Shown here piece by piece: positions 18,864 to 27,932 of a stretch of 64,000 nt of DNA (positions within the stretch are counted from its first letter, which is position 1; each line of letters starts with the position of its first letter). Under the pieces are notes generated by a model that saw nothing but the letters and a program-made list of their open reading frames with translations, searched no databases and had not been told where the DNA came from. The stretch is from Gammaproteobacteria bacterium RIFOXYD12_FULL_61_37 (GTDB lineage Bacteria; Pseudomonadota; Gammaproteobacteria; Chromatiales; Chromatiaceae): contig MGZB01000025.1 of the NCBI GenBank assembly GCA_001801995.1, forward strand, positions 89,750 to 153,749, given 5' to 3'. The translations under genes were made by a program, and so were the position numbers.

Positions 18864-19652
18864 GTGCAAGTAACAGACAACCCATATCAGGAACATCGCG
18901 TATTCGCTGAACTCCAGCAATACATGAAGTTCTATGAGCAATTGGTCATGTCCGTGTTCTCCTTCGCCACGATGGGTACCAAGGCCATCTGCAATATCGA
19001 CACCTACGTCTACTCCTCAATGCAGGGTACGGTCGAATCAATGAGAACGATCCTGCTTGCGGGACGCATCAACGACGCATACGCGTTGCTGCGAAAGTAC
19101 TACGATTCAGCGGTAATCAATGTCTACTCGAATCTGTACCTCCACGACAATTTCAGCATCGAAAGCTTCATCGTCGAGAAGATAAACAACTGGCTCCAGG
19201 GAAAGGAAAAGCTGCCAGAGTACCGAGTGATGTCGCAATACATAAAAGCCTCGGGAGCGCTCAAACCGATCAATGATGTGTTTGCTGGCGATGACAGATA
19301 CAAGCGCCTTCGCGATAGGTGCAACGATCACACGCATTACAACTTCTATCGCCATGCGATGCTAAATGACAACGAAGTTCACATAGAGAATCGCGGCTGG
19401 TGGCTTAACCGTTTTGCTGAGGACGCACGAGACATATTCATTCTGCACCTTGGATACATCTTCTTCTTGAACAACCATTACATGATGTCCAGTGATCATA
19501 TGGATGCACTCGAGTGCGGCATGCAACCGGAAGAAGATTCACAGTATTGGGTCGCTCCGTTTATCCAAGAGATGTTCGACGTAGTCATTACGCCGAGACG
19601 CCAAGATGTTACGGCTACGATCAAGTCAAATTCCGCAATGCAACTCTCATGA
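18864..19652 (+). CDS. Unknown accessory protein, 262 residues, cassette-borne
   Basis: I do not recognise a family with certainty. The protein is mainly helical and rich in Tyr, Asn and Asp, with clearly AT-richer and different codon use than all neighbours. It starts with GTG. RLRDRCNDHTHYNFYRHAM contains an Arg followed by His at HEPN-like spacing (RCNDHTH), a feature of HEPN ribonuclease or nucleotidyltransferase-partner proteins; the helical VESMRTILLAGRINDAYALLRKYYDSAVINVY segment would suit such a fold. There is no signal peptide. Flanking attC-like motifs and the composition point to horizontal acquisition. A defence or toxin role is possible, not shown. Confidence 0.75.
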   Translation: MQVTDNPYQEHRVFAELQQYMKFYEQLVMSVFSFATMGTKAICNIDTYVYSSMQGTVESMRTILLAGRINDAYALLRKYYDSAVINVYSNLYLHDNFSIESFIVEKINNWLQGKEKLPEYRVMSQYIKASGALKPINDVFAGDDRYKRLRDRCNDHTHYNFYRHAMLNDNEVHIENRGWWLNRFAEDARDIFILHLGYIFFLNNHYMMSSDHMDALECGMQPEEDSQYWVAPFIQEMFDVVITPRRQDVTATIKSNSAMQLS

Positions 19653-19662
19653 ACCGATTGAT

Positions 19663-19720
19663 GCCCAACCCTTCGGTCAACCGGACCTGCGCGAAAAGGA
19701 TTACCATGACAGTTTACCAA
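19663..19720 (+). other. attC-like half site downstream of the accessory gene
   Basis: GCCCAAC (19663-19669) matches the integron R'' core RYYYAAC and starts 11 bases after the stop codon. It is followed after 5 bases by GGTCAACCGGACC, an L-box-like inverted motif. A clear GTTRRRY end is missing, so the site looks truncated or degenerate. The rest of the 292-base gap up to lpd (19653-19944) shows no gene. Confidence 0.3.
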
Positions 19721-19944
19721 ATACCCTTAATTGCCCCATCGTTGCTTTTGTAACCACGCTTTTGCGGTTTCAGAATCCTACTCGCTGCATTTCAAGCTTT
19801 TCGCCGTGATTCGCTACCCAATGGCCCAAGGAAAAGGGCAGCCGGCAACAACGAAACGGGGCAGTCGCGACATAGCGAGAATGTGACATATTCAGTGTAT
19901 TTAGCAAATTGTCACCGCAATTCTGATCTCGGCCGATACGCAAA

Positions 19945-21408
19945 TTACTTGCGCTTCCTCGGCGGCACCAGATCGGTGATGGTCCCCTCGGCCATCTCGG
20001 CCGCGAGGCCGAGGGTCTCGCAGAGGGTGGGATGGGGATGGATGCTCAGGCCGATGTCTTCCATGTCCGCGCCCATTTCCAGGGCCAGGACCGCCTCGCC
20101 GATCAGTTCTCCGGCGTTGACGCCGACGATGCCGGCACCGAGGATGCGTTTGGTCTCGGGGTCGAACAGCAGCTTGGTCATGCCCTCGTCGCGGCCGATC
20201 CCCAGGGCGCGGCCGCTGGCGGCCCAGGGGAAGGCGCCCTTTTCATAGGCGATGCCGCGTTCCTTGGCTTCGGTCTCGGTCAGGCCCATCCAGGCGATCT
20301 CGGGGTCGGTGTAGGCCACGGAGGGGATGGCCAGGGGATCGAACAGGGCGGGCAGACCGGCGATGACCTCGGCCGCCACCTTGGCCTCGTGGGTGGCCTT
20401 GTGGGCCAGCATGGGATTGCCCACCACATCGCCGATGGCGAAGATGTGCGGCACGTTGGTGCGCATATGCTGGTCCGCCGGGATGAAGCCGCGCTCGTCC
20501 ACCCGCACCCCCGCCGCCTCGGCGCCGATCAGCTTGCCGTTGGGCGTGCGTCCCACCGCCACCAGGACGCGGTCGTAGAGCATCTCACCCTCGGGGGCCG
20601 CCTTGCCCTCGAAGCGCGCCGCCAGCCCTTCGGTCCGGGACTGGATCGATGTCACCCGTGTCTCCAGCATGATGTTCCGCACCCGCTGTTTAAGCCGCTT
20701 CTCCAGGGGCTTGACCAGGTCACGGTCGCAACCGGGGATCAGACCGGGCTGGAGTTCGACGATGTCGATGGCCGTGCCCAGGGCAGAATAGACCGTCGCC
20801 ATCTCCAGGCCGATGATGCCGCCGCCGATGACCAGCATGCGGCCGGGGATGTCGCGCAGTTCCAGGGCGCCCGTGGAATCCATCAGGCGCGGGTCTTCAT
20901 AGGGGAGACCGGGGATACGCAGGGGACTGGAGCCACAGGCGATGATGCAGTGGTCGAATCCCACCCGCAGCGTCCCCTCGCCGGTCTCGACGGCAATGCG
21001 GTTGGGGCTCTCGAAGCGGCCGGTGCCGGTAACCACTTCGACCTGACGCTGCTTGGCCATGGCCTTGAGACCGCTGGTCAGCTTCTTTACCACCCTGTCC
21101 TTGCCCGTACGCATGGCCTCCAGGTCGATGGCGGGGGCGCCGAAACTGACGCCCATAGGGCCCAGTTCGGCCGCCTCGTTGATGACGGCGGCGGCATGGA
21201 GCAGGGCCTTGGAGGGGATGCAGCCCACATTAAGGCAGACCCCGCCGAGGCTGGCGTGGCGCTCGATCAGGACCGTCTTGAGACCCAGATCGGCGGCGCG
21301 GAAGGCCGCCGTATAACCGCCGGGACCGGCGCCCAGCACGGCCACCTGGGCCTGGATGTCGATGCCCTTCGCCGGCGCGGGGGCCGTCTCGGCCAACTTC
21401 TCGCTCAT
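19945..21408 (-). CDS. lpd: Dihydrolipoyl dehydrogenase (E3)
   Basis: FAD-dependent E3 that reoxidises dihydrolipoamide with NAD+. In its 487 residues: FAD-binding VAVLGAGPGGYTAAFRAADLG, redox disulfide GGVCLNVGCIPSK, NAD site MLVIGGGIIGLEMATVYSALG, FAIGDVVGNPMLAHKATHE, and the C-terminal HPHPTLCETL with the catalytic His-Glu region. It is the last gene of the aceE-aceF-lpd operon, 66 bases after aceF. Confidence 0.97.
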   Translation of the reverse strand: MSEKLAETAPAPAKGIDIQAQVAVLGAGPGGYTAAFRAADLGLKTVLIERHASLGGVCLNVGCIPSKALLHAAAVINEAAELGPMGVSFGAPAIDLEAMRTGKDRVVKKLTSGLKAMAKQRQVEVVTGTGRFESPNRIAVETGEGTLRVGFDHCIIACGSSPLRIPGLPYEDPRLMDSTGALELRDIPGRMLVIGGGIIGLEMATVYSALGTAIDIVELQPGLIPGCDRDLVKPLEKRLKQRVRNIMLETRVTSIQSRTEGLAARFEGKAAPEGEMLYDRVLVAVGRTPNGKLIGAEAAGVRVDERGFIPADQHMRTNVPHIFAIGDVVGNPMLAHKATHEAKVAAEVIAGLPALFDPLAIPSVAYTDPEIAWMGLTETEAKERGIAYEKGAFPWAASGRALGIGRDEGMTKLLFDPETKRILGAGIVGVNAGELIGEAVLALEMGADMEDIGLSIHPHPTLCETLGLAAEMAEGTITDLVPPRKRK

Positions 21409-21474
21409 GGTTGTTCCTCACTTCGTCGGGATGCCGGACTTATAACACTTTGCCTGGGAGTTCATGAAGATAGG

Positions 21475-22755
21475 CTAAAGCAACAATCGCCGGATATCGC
21501 CCAGCAGCGATGCCAGGAGGACGACGAACCGGGCACCCTGGGCACCGTCGATGACCCGGTGGTCGTAGGAGAGGGAGAGTGGCAACATCAGGCGTGGCCT
21601 GAATTCGCTCCCGTTCCAGACGGGCTTGGTCTCGGCGCGGGAGACGCCGAGGACGGCTACTTCCGGGGCGTTGACGATAGGGGTGAAGGCCGTGCCGCCG
21701 ATGCCGCCCAGACTGGAGATGGAGAAGCAGCCCCCTTGCAGGTCGGCGGGCGAGAGCTTGCCGTCGCGTGCCCGGCCGCTGGTGGCCTTCAACTCCGCCG
21801 CCAGCTCGAAGAGGGATTTGCGGTCCAGATCCCGGATCACCGGGACCACCAGGCCGTTGGGGGTATCCACCGCCACGCCAATGTGGACATATTTCTTCAT
21901 CACCAGCGATTCGCCGTCCGGGGCCAGGGAGCTGTTGAACTCCGGCATGGCCTTGAGGGCGGCGGCGCAGGCCTTCATCAGGAAGGGCATGAGGGTCAGC
22001 TTGAGGCCCGACTGTTCCGCCTCGCCCCGGAGCCCCAGGCGGAACGCCTCCAGCTCGGTGATGTCCGCCTCGCCGAACTGGGTGACATGGGGCAGGTTAA
22101 GCCAACACCGGTGCAGGTGCGCCCCGCTGAGCTTTTTGATACGACTCAGGGGGACAAATTCCACCTTGCCGTATTTGCTGAAATCCACCTCGGGTAGCGC
22201 GGGCAGAGCGAAGGCCCCGGCCGTCAGGGCGGGACGTTCGCCCTTGAGGGCCTGTTTGACGAAGGTCTGCACGTCCTCCTTGAGCACCCGCCCCTTCGGC
22301 CCCGTGGCGGCGGCCCGGTTCAGATCGACGCCCAGCTCGCGGGCGAAACGGCGCACGGCGGGACTCGCGTGGGCATTGCGTCCCCTGGCGATACCTGCCA
22401 TATCGGCCGGGGTCGGCATGACCGGAGGCCGTTGCCGGGCCTTCTCCCCAGGGGCGCGAGCGGCCTCCAGGGCTGCGTCTTCTGCCGGTTCCGCCGCTTC
22501 GCCGGGTGTCTCGGGCTCGACCTTCAGGGTCAGGACGAGATCGCCGACATTGACCTTATCGCCAAGTCGCACCTTGATCTCGCCCACCTCGCCCGCCTGG
22601 GGCGAGGGGATCTCCAGGGATGCCTTGTCGCTCTCCAGGGTGATCAATGAGCTGTCCCGCTCCACCCGGTCGCCGGGGGAGACCAGGATCTCGATCACCT
22701 CCACGTTGTGGAAATCGCCGATGTCCGGCAGCAATACTTCAATCAGATTTGCCAT
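21475..22755 (-). CDS. aceF: Dihydrolipoyllysine acetyltransferase (PDH E2)
   Basis: Core of the pyruvate dehydrogenase complex, transferring acetyl groups to CoA. The 426 residues comprise a single N-terminal lipoyl domain (lipoyl lysine in ITLESDKASLEIPSP), an Ala/Pro/Glu linker, the peripheral-subunit-binding domain (ASPAVRRFARELGVDLNRAA), and the catalytic domain ending with SLSYDHRVIDGAQGARF (DHRxxDG). The presence of one lipoyl domain rather than three accounts for the short length. It lies 15 bases downstream of aceE. Confidence 0.96.
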   Translation of the reverse strand: MANLIEVLLPDIGDFHNVEVIEILVSPGDRVERDSSLITLESDKASLEIPSPQAGEVGEIKVRLGDKVNVGDLVLTLKVEPETPGEAAEPAEDAALEAARAPGEKARQRPPVMPTPADMAGIARGRNAHASPAVRRFARELGVDLNRAAATGPKGRVLKEDVQTFVKQALKGERPALTAGAFALPALPEVDFSKYGKVEFVPLSRIKKLSGAHLHRCWLNLPHVTQFGEADITELEAFRLGLRGEAEQSGLKLTLMPFLMKACAAALKAMPEFNSSLAPDGESLVMKKYVHIGVAVDTPNGLVVPVIRDLDRKSLFELAAELKATSGRARDGKLSPADLQGGCFSISSLGGIGGTAFTPIVNAPEVAVLGVSRAETKPVWNGSEFRPRLMLPLSLSYDHRVIDGAQGARFVVLLASLLGDIRRLLL

Positions 22756-22770
22756 TGTTCCTCCGCTGCC

Positions 22771-25428
22771 CTAAGCCCCCATGGGGTTTGGCTTTTCGGG
22801 ATCTATCCTATAGAGCTTGATCGCCTTCCTCACGACATCGGCATCCAGCTCGCCGTCGCCCGCCAGCGCCTTGAGCGCCGCCACGGCCACATAGTAGCGA
22901 TCGACCTCGAAGTGTTTGCGCAACTGGGCGCGCATGTCGGAGCGGCCGAAGCCGTCGGTGCCCAGGGTGAAGTAGCGGCGGTCCTGGATGTAGGGCCGGA
23001 TCTGCTCGGCGTGGTTGCGGATGTAGTCGGTCACGGCGATGACCGGCCCCGTGCTGCCCGCCAGTTGCGTCTCCAGATAGCTGGCCCGCTGGGGCAGGTC
23101 GGGGTGGAGCATGTTCCAGCGTTCCACGCCCGCCCCTTCCCGTTGCAGCTCGCTGAAGCTGGTGAGGCTCCAGACATCGGCAGCGACGTTGAAATCCCGC
23201 TCCAGCAGATCGGCGGCGGCCAGGGCCTCGCGCAGGATGGCCCCGCTGCCCAGCAATTGGACGCGGGTCTTATGCTCGCCGCCCCGGCGGTAGAGATAGA
23301 TCCCCCTGACGATCCCCTCCTCCACGCCATCGGGCATGGCGGGCTGGAGGTAGTTCTCGTTCATGGCCGTGATGTAGTAGAAGACATCCTCCTGCCGCTC
23401 GAACATGCGATAGAGGCCGTTCTGGACAATGACCGCCAGCTCGTAGGCGAAACAGGGGTCGTAGACCAGGCAGTTGGGGATAGTGGCCGCCACCAGGGGG
23501 CTGTGGCCGTCCTGGTGCTGCAAGCCCTCGCCAGACAGGGTGGTGCGGCCGGCGGTGCCGCCGATGAGGAAGCCGCGCGCCCGCATGTCGCCGGCGGCCC
23601 AGGCCAGGTCGCCGACACGCTGGAAGCCGAACATGGAGTAGTAGATGTAGAAGGGGATCATGGCGATCCCGTGGTTGCTGTAGGCCGTGGCCGCCGCGAT
23701 CCAGGAGGAGATGGCCCCGGCCTCGTTGATCCCTTCCTCTAAAATCTGCCCCTTCTTGTCCTCCCGGTAGTACATCACTTGGTCGGAATCGACCGGCTCG
23801 TAGAGCTGGCCGACCGAGGAGTAGATGCCGAGCTGGCGGAACATCCCCTCCATGCCGAAGGTGCGGGCCTCGTCGGGAACGATGGGCACGACGCGGGGAC
23901 CCAGCTCCTTGTCGCGGGTCAGGGCGGTCAGCAGCCGAACGAAGGCCATGGTGGTGGACATCTCCCGGTCGCCGCTGCCCTCGGTCAGGGCCTTGAAGAG
24001 GGAGAGATCCGGGGCCTTGAGGGGCGGGGTGTCGGCGTGGCGCTGGGGCAGATAGCCGCCCAACTGGCGGCGGCGCTCTTGCAGATACTGGATCTCCGGG
24101 CTCTCTTCCCCCGGCTTGAAAAAGGGGGCGGAGGCGATCATCTCCTCCGGGATGGGGATGTTGAAACGGTCGCGGAAGGAGCGCAGGCTCGCCTCGCCCA
24201 TCTTCTTCTGCGAGTGGGTGATGTTCTGGCCCTCACCGGCCACGCCCATGCCGTAGCCCTTGACCGTCTTGGCCAGGATCACGGTCGGCTTGCCGTTGGC
24301 CTTCATGGCGGCGGCGTAGGCGTTGTAGATCTTGATCGGGTCGTGGCCGCCACGGTTGAGGCGCCAGATGTCCTCGTCTGACATGTTGGCGACCATGTCG
24401 GCCAGCTCGCGGTACTTGCCGAAGAAGTGCTTGCGGGTATAGGCGCCGCCGTGGGCCTTGTAGGCCTGATAGTCGCCGTCCACCGCCTCCTCCATGCGCT
24501 TGATGAGGATGCCCTTCTTGTCCCTGGCGAAGAGGGGATCCCAGTAACTGCCCCAGATCACCTTAATGACGTTCCAGCCAGCACCCCGGAAGACCGCCTC
24601 CAGTTCCTGGATGATCTTGCCGTTGCCGCGCACCGGGCCGTCCAGGCGTTGCAGGTTGCAGTTGACCACGAACACCAGGTTGTCGAGACGCTCGCGGGCC
24701 GCCAGGGAGATGGCGCCGAGGGATTCGGGCTCGTCCATCTCGCCGTCGCCGCAGAAGGCCCAGACCTTGCGCCCCTGGGTGTCGGTCAGGCCGCGATCGT
24801 GCAGATAGCGCATGAAACGGGCCTGATAGATGGCCATCAACGGCCCCAGTCCCATGGAGACGGTGGGGAACTGCCAGAAGCCGGGCATCAGCCAGGGGTG
24901 GGGGTAGGAGGAAAGCCCCTTGCCCTCCGTCTCCTGGCGGAAGTTATGGAGCTGGTCCTCGTTGATGCGCCCTTCCAGGTAGGCACGGGCATAGATGCCG
25001 GGGGCGGAGTGGCCCTGGAAGAAGACCAGGTCACCCCCATGGTTCTTGTCACGGGCATGGAAGAAGTGATTGAAACCCACGTCAAACAGGGTCGCCACCG
25101 AGGCGAAGCTGGAGATATGCCCCCCCAGCTCGGTGGAAAGCCGGTTTGCCTGCACCACCATGGCCATGGCGTTCCAGCGGATGAAGGAGCGGATACGCCG
25201 CTCCATGGCCTTGTCGCCGGGATAGGGTTCCTGCCGGGTCAGCGGGAGGCTGTTCACATAGGCCGTGTTAGGGCTGTAAGGGAGATAGGCCCCGGACCGG
25301 CGCGCCTTGTCGATCAGCCGCTCGATCAGGTAATGGGCCCTGTCGATCCCCTCGCTCTCCAACACAGAATCGAGAGCATCGAGCCACTCCTGGGTCTCCT
25401 GGGGATCGATGTCGGGTTTTACTGCCAT
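22771..25428 (-). CDS. aceE: Pyruvate dehydrogenase E1 component (homodimeric)
   Basis: Thiamine-diphosphate-dependent E1 that decarboxylates pyruvate and reductively acetylates the E2 lipoyl group. The 885 residues match the homodimeric gammaproteobacterial type, starting with the E2-binding N-terminus (DPQETQEWLDALDSVLESEG), then SFASVATLFDVGFNHFF, FCGDGEMDEPES (ThDP motif GDG), VVNCNLQRLDGPVRGN and RTTLSGEGLQHQDGHSP. First gene of the operon. Confidence 0.97.
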   Translation of the reverse strand: MAVKPDIDPQETQEWLDALDSVLESEGIDRAHYLIERLIDKARRSGAYLPYSPNTAYVNSLPLTRQEPYPGDKAMERRIRSFIRWNAMAMVVQANRLSTELGGHISSFASVATLFDVGFNHFFHARDKNHGGDLVFFQGHSAPGIYARAYLEGRINEDQLHNFRQETEGKGLSSYPHPWLMPGFWQFPTVSMGLGPLMAIYQARFMRYLHDRGLTDTQGRKVWAFCGDGEMDEPESLGAISLAARERLDNLVFVVNCNLQRLDGPVRGNGKIIQELEAVFRGAGWNVIKVIWGSYWDPLFARDKKGILIKRMEEAVDGDYQAYKAHGGAYTRKHFFGKYRELADMVANMSDEDIWRLNRGGHDPIKIYNAYAAAMKANGKPTVILAKTVKGYGMGVAGEGQNITHSQKKMGEASLRSFRDRFNIPIPEEMIASAPFFKPGEESPEIQYLQERRRQLGGYLPQRHADTPPLKAPDLSLFKALTEGSGDREMSTTMAFVRLLTALTRDKELGPRVVPIVPDEARTFGMEGMFRQLGIYSSVGQLYEPVDSDQVMYYREDKKGQILEEGINEAGAISSWIAAATAYSNHGIAMIPFYIYYSMFGFQRVGDLAWAAGDMRARGFLIGGTAGRTTLSGEGLQHQDGHSPLVAATIPNCLVYDPCFAYELAVIVQNGLYRMFERQEDVFYYITAMNENYLQPAMPDGVEEGIVRGIYLYRRGGEHKTRVQLLGSGAILREALAAADLLERDFNVAADVWSLTSFSELQREGAGVERWNMLHPDLPQRASYLETQLAGSTGPVIAVTDYIRNHAEQIRPYIQDRRYFTLGTDGFGRSDMRAQLRKHFEVDRYYVAVAALKALAGDGELDADVVRKAIKLYRIDPEKPNPMGA

Positions 25429-25476
25429 GCAATCTCGTCCTCGGGGATTTTGGGATAGATTCAGCCCCGCGAATAT

Positions 25477-25499
25477 TTGAGCGGGGCGCTCAATTTTTT
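25477..25499 (+). other. Inverted repeat with T-tract in the aceE leader
   Basis: TTGAGCG-GGG-CGCTCAA followed by TTTTTT, 50-70 bases upstream of aceE. The T-run lies on the strand opposite to aceE, where no gene precedes it, so the palindrome may be a regulator site (for example for a PdhR-like repressor) or the end of an unseen rightward transcript. It is visible directly; its role is inferred. Confidence 0.35.
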
Positions 25500-25581
25500 A
25501 TCTGAACGGAGAATACCAAGCCGGGAAGGGCCTAAATAGCCAGAGAAAACCTTGTATTTCGGCGTACCCGGTCCGATCAAT

Positions 25582-25606
25582 AAAAAACCCCCAGGAAGGG
25601 GGTTTT
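25582..25606 (-). terminator. Intrinsic terminator after mlaA
   Basis: Stem AAAACCCCC/GGGGGTTTT with a five-base loop; on the leftward strand it is followed by a run of Ts (complement of the A-run at 25582-25587). It lies about 35 bases past the mlaA stop. Confidence 0.8.
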
Positions 25607-25639
25607 CAATGAAGCCGGATCAACTATGGATATCCGCGC

Positions 25640-26386
25640 TCACCATTTTTCCGGAATCTCATCGGTTCCCGCCTCTCCCGTCGCGGTATCGTCCGAGACA
25701 CCGTCCCTGACCTGGTCTTCGCGCTTCTGCAAGTAGGCGTCTCGCACGAAAGCGTAGGGGTCCAGGGCCGCCTCTTCAAGCACATTGGAAGCGCTCAACA
25801 GATCGGCGCGTTTGTCGACGAAATGGAGCGCGTGCAAGCCGTACTTCCAGCCGTCGGGTTCGACATAGTTGACGGGGTCCAGATACCAATCCCCGATCAT
25901 GCCGACGGAATCCCGGACGTTGCTAGGCCCCAGGAAGGGCCAAACGAAGTAGGGGCCAGGACCTATACCCCAATAGCCGAAGGTTTGGCCGAAGTCCTCG
26001 CCATACTTCTCAAGATGCAGCTTGCTGGCCACATCCACCAAGCCGAACACGCCGATGGTGGAGTTGATGATCACGCGCCAGACATCCGAAGAAGCTCGCG
26101 CCAGCTTGAATTGCAGAACGTTGTTGGCTGCTGAGTTGATGTCGGCGAGGTTGGAGAAGAAGTTGGTGACGCCGCGATCGACGGGCTCGGGAGTGACGGC
26201 TTGGTATCCTTTCGCGATGGGCTTGATGATCGACCTGTCCAGGCCGTCGTTGAATCTGTACATGGCGCGGTTATAGCCTTCCCAGGGATCGCGCGGGTCC
26301 CGCTCGCCGGAGGTGGTGGCGCATCCGCTCAGTACGGTCAGCAACCCGGCGAGAATAAGCTTTACTGTTATTTGTTTTGTTGTCAT
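25640..26386 (-). CDS. mlaA: Outer-membrane lipoprotein MlaA (VacJ)
   Basis: Outer-membrane part of the Mla system, which removes mislocalised phospholipids from the outer leaflet. The 248 residues start MTTKQITVKLILAGLLTVLSGCATT, a lipoprotein signal with lipobox LSGC. The family core is clear: DPWEGYNRAMYRFNDGLDRSIIKPIAKGYQ, FFSNLADINSAANNVLQFK, INSTIGVFGLVDVASK and YFVWPFLGPSNVRDSVG. The ATG at 26386 places the lipobox correctly; an upstream in-frame extension is not protein-like. The 296-base space up to rnt (26387-26682) holds no further gene. Confidence 0.95.
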   Translation of the reverse strand: MTTKQITVKLILAGLLTVLSGCATTSGERDPRDPWEGYNRAMYRFNDGLDRSIIKPIAKGYQAVTPEPVDRGVTNFFSNLADINSAANNVLQFKLARASSDVWRVIINSTIGVFGLVDVASKLHLEKYGEDFGQTFGYWGIGPGPYFVWPFLGPSNVRDSVGMIGDWYLDPVNYVEPDGWKYGLHALHFVDKRADLLSASNVLEEAALDPYAFVRDAYLQKREDQVRDGVSDDTATGEAGTDEIPEKW

Positions 26387-26682
26387 CGGTTGGTTTCCAT
26401 GCAAGGAAAATCGCTTTCGCCTATCCGCTCCAGGGGCTGGAGGCTGGACTCGGCGTCCCCTCAATACGACGATCCGGCTTTTGTATACCACAAGGGCACA
26501 CTGGACGAGTAGAATAGCCGCCGTGCCTCCTCGCTTCAAGTCATTCATTGGAAAAAAGAAATTCGGAGCTGAGGGCCAGGACAATCCAAATTAGATATAT
26601 TTCGCAACCGGCTGTAGCATAAAAACAAAAATCAAGAACAGTCTCCACCAGCCCATTTCCCGAACGAGGAAGATCCCCGACC

Positions 26683-27324
26683 ATGCCGGACGCGCCCCCT
26701 TACAGCCACCTCATCGCCAAGCGATTTCGCAGCTATTTGCCGGTTATCGTCGATGTGGAGACCGGCGGCTTCAACGCCGCCACCGACGCCCTGCTGGAGA
26801 TCGCGGCGGTCACGCTGTACATGGACGACGATGGATTACTCCACCCCGGCGAGACCCTGGCCTGCCATGTGGAAGCCTTCCCCGGCGCACGCCTCGACCC
26901 CAAGGCCCTGGAGTTCAACGGCATCGATCCCGAACACCCCTTCCGCGATGCCCTGCCCGAGGCAGCGGCCCTGAGAAAGATCTTCGAACCCATTCGCAAG
27001 GCGATAAAGGCCAGCGGCTGCACCCGCGCCATCCTGGTGGGCCACAACGCCTTCTTCGACCTGGGATTCCTCAACGCCGCTGTCCAGCGGGCGCAGATCA
27101 AGCGCAACCCCTTCCACCCCTTCAGCACCTTCGACACAGTCACACTCGCCGGCATGGCCTTCGGTCAGACCGTCCTCGCCAAGGCCGCCAAAGCCGCCGG
27201 CATGAAATGGAACGGCCACGAGGCCCACTCCGCCATCTACGACGCCGAGGGCACGGCAGAGCTTTTTTGCCATATCCTCAACCGTTGGGACAGTCTGTGC
27301 GTGGAGAAGCCCTGGGAGATGTAG
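26683..27324 (+). CDS. rnt: Ribonuclease T
   Basis: DEDDh-type 3'-5' exonuclease that trims the CCA end of tRNAs and other stable RNAs. The 213 residues show Exo[22 protein letters not shown] (DxE), Exo[17 protein letters not shown], and Exo[23 protein letters not shown] (H-x4-D), plus the family-specific RF.SYLPV N-terminus. The ATG with GAACGAGGAAG upstream is well placed. It is monocistronic. Confidence 0.95.
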   Translation: MPDAPPYSHLIAKRFRSYLPVIVDVETGGFNAATDALLEIAAVTLYMDDDGLLHPGETLACHVEAFPGARLDPKALEFNGIDPEHPFRDALPEAAALRKIFEPIRKAIKASGCTRAILVGHNAFFDLGFLNAAVQRAQIKRNPFHPFSTFDTVTLAGMAFGQTVLAKAAKAAGMKWNGHEAHSAIYDAEGTAELFCHILNRWDSLCVEKPWEM

Positions 27325-27435
27325 GAGGGAGCGGCCCTGCAATTTCGCCAAAGCCGTCAGCAAGGCGAAAAACCCAAACGGGGTGGCACGTAAGGAGCGA
27401 AAAGGACCCGCCTCACGCATCCTGTTCGGCAAGTT

Positions 27436-27837
27436 TCACCGCTTGCAGAGTGGCCTCAGATCGGAATTCTCGACGGCATCGACAATGGCGTTGACCAGAT
27501 CGCCAAGTTCCACCAGGGTAATGGAGCCAAGCAGCTTGTTGACCAGCGCGGGCTCCACCGCCGCCAGCACTGAACGCCCATCCTTCAGATTTACCGCGAT
27601 TCCCACCTTGTGGATGTACTCCTCCCCATCCTCTCCGGCGGTCAGTTCCTCGGTCATATCCAGCAGCTCGTCGTAATAGGCCTCGATCTGATCCAGCAGC
27701 GCGTCGTCCAGCTCCTCCGGCAGAAGGACGTTGGTGCTGAGATCCTCCTGTTCCAACCGGGGTATCAAACCTTTCCCCTCGATGAAGTCACAGAAAAGCC
27801 CGCAGGGTTTGGGGTGGAAGAAGGCATATTCGAGCAT
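27436..27837 (-). CDS. Conserved small cytosolic protein, unknown function
   Basis: A 133-residue acidic protein beginning MLEYAFFHPKPCGLFCDFIEGKGL. I know no function. The middle (EELDDALLDQIEAYYDELLDMTEEL) is strongly acidic and helical, and the C-terminus (AVEPALVNKLLGSITLVELGDLVNAIVDAVENSDLRPLCKR) looks folded. It has no signal peptide. The start at 27837 is chosen over an in-frame ATG 36 bases upstream whose extra residues are charged and unlike the rest. It lies about 95 bases downstream of oraE. Confidence 0.7.
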   Translation of the reverse strand: MLEYAFFHPKPCGLFCDFIEGKGLIPRLEQEDLSTNVLLPEELDDALLDQIEAYYDELLDMTEELTAGEDGEEYIHKVGIAVNLKDGRSVLAAVEPALVNKLLGSITLVELGDLVNAIVDAVENSDLRPLCKR

Positions 27838-27932
27838 GCGCCGATCCTTTCTTGTGCTGTTGCGAAAGGTCAATCATACCCTTACATGACCCAGCCATGC
27901 CGTTCAGGATTTGCTGACCGGGTCCCCGGCAT

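Noticed and set aside
20032..22197. A 721-codon plus-strand open frame opposite lpd and aceF
   Set aside because: It lies fully antisense to two clear housekeeping genes, and its sequence is the repetitive Gly/Asp/His-rich type produced by the complement of GC-rich genes. Similar long antisense frames occur opposite mucD, oraE, aceE and hisF.
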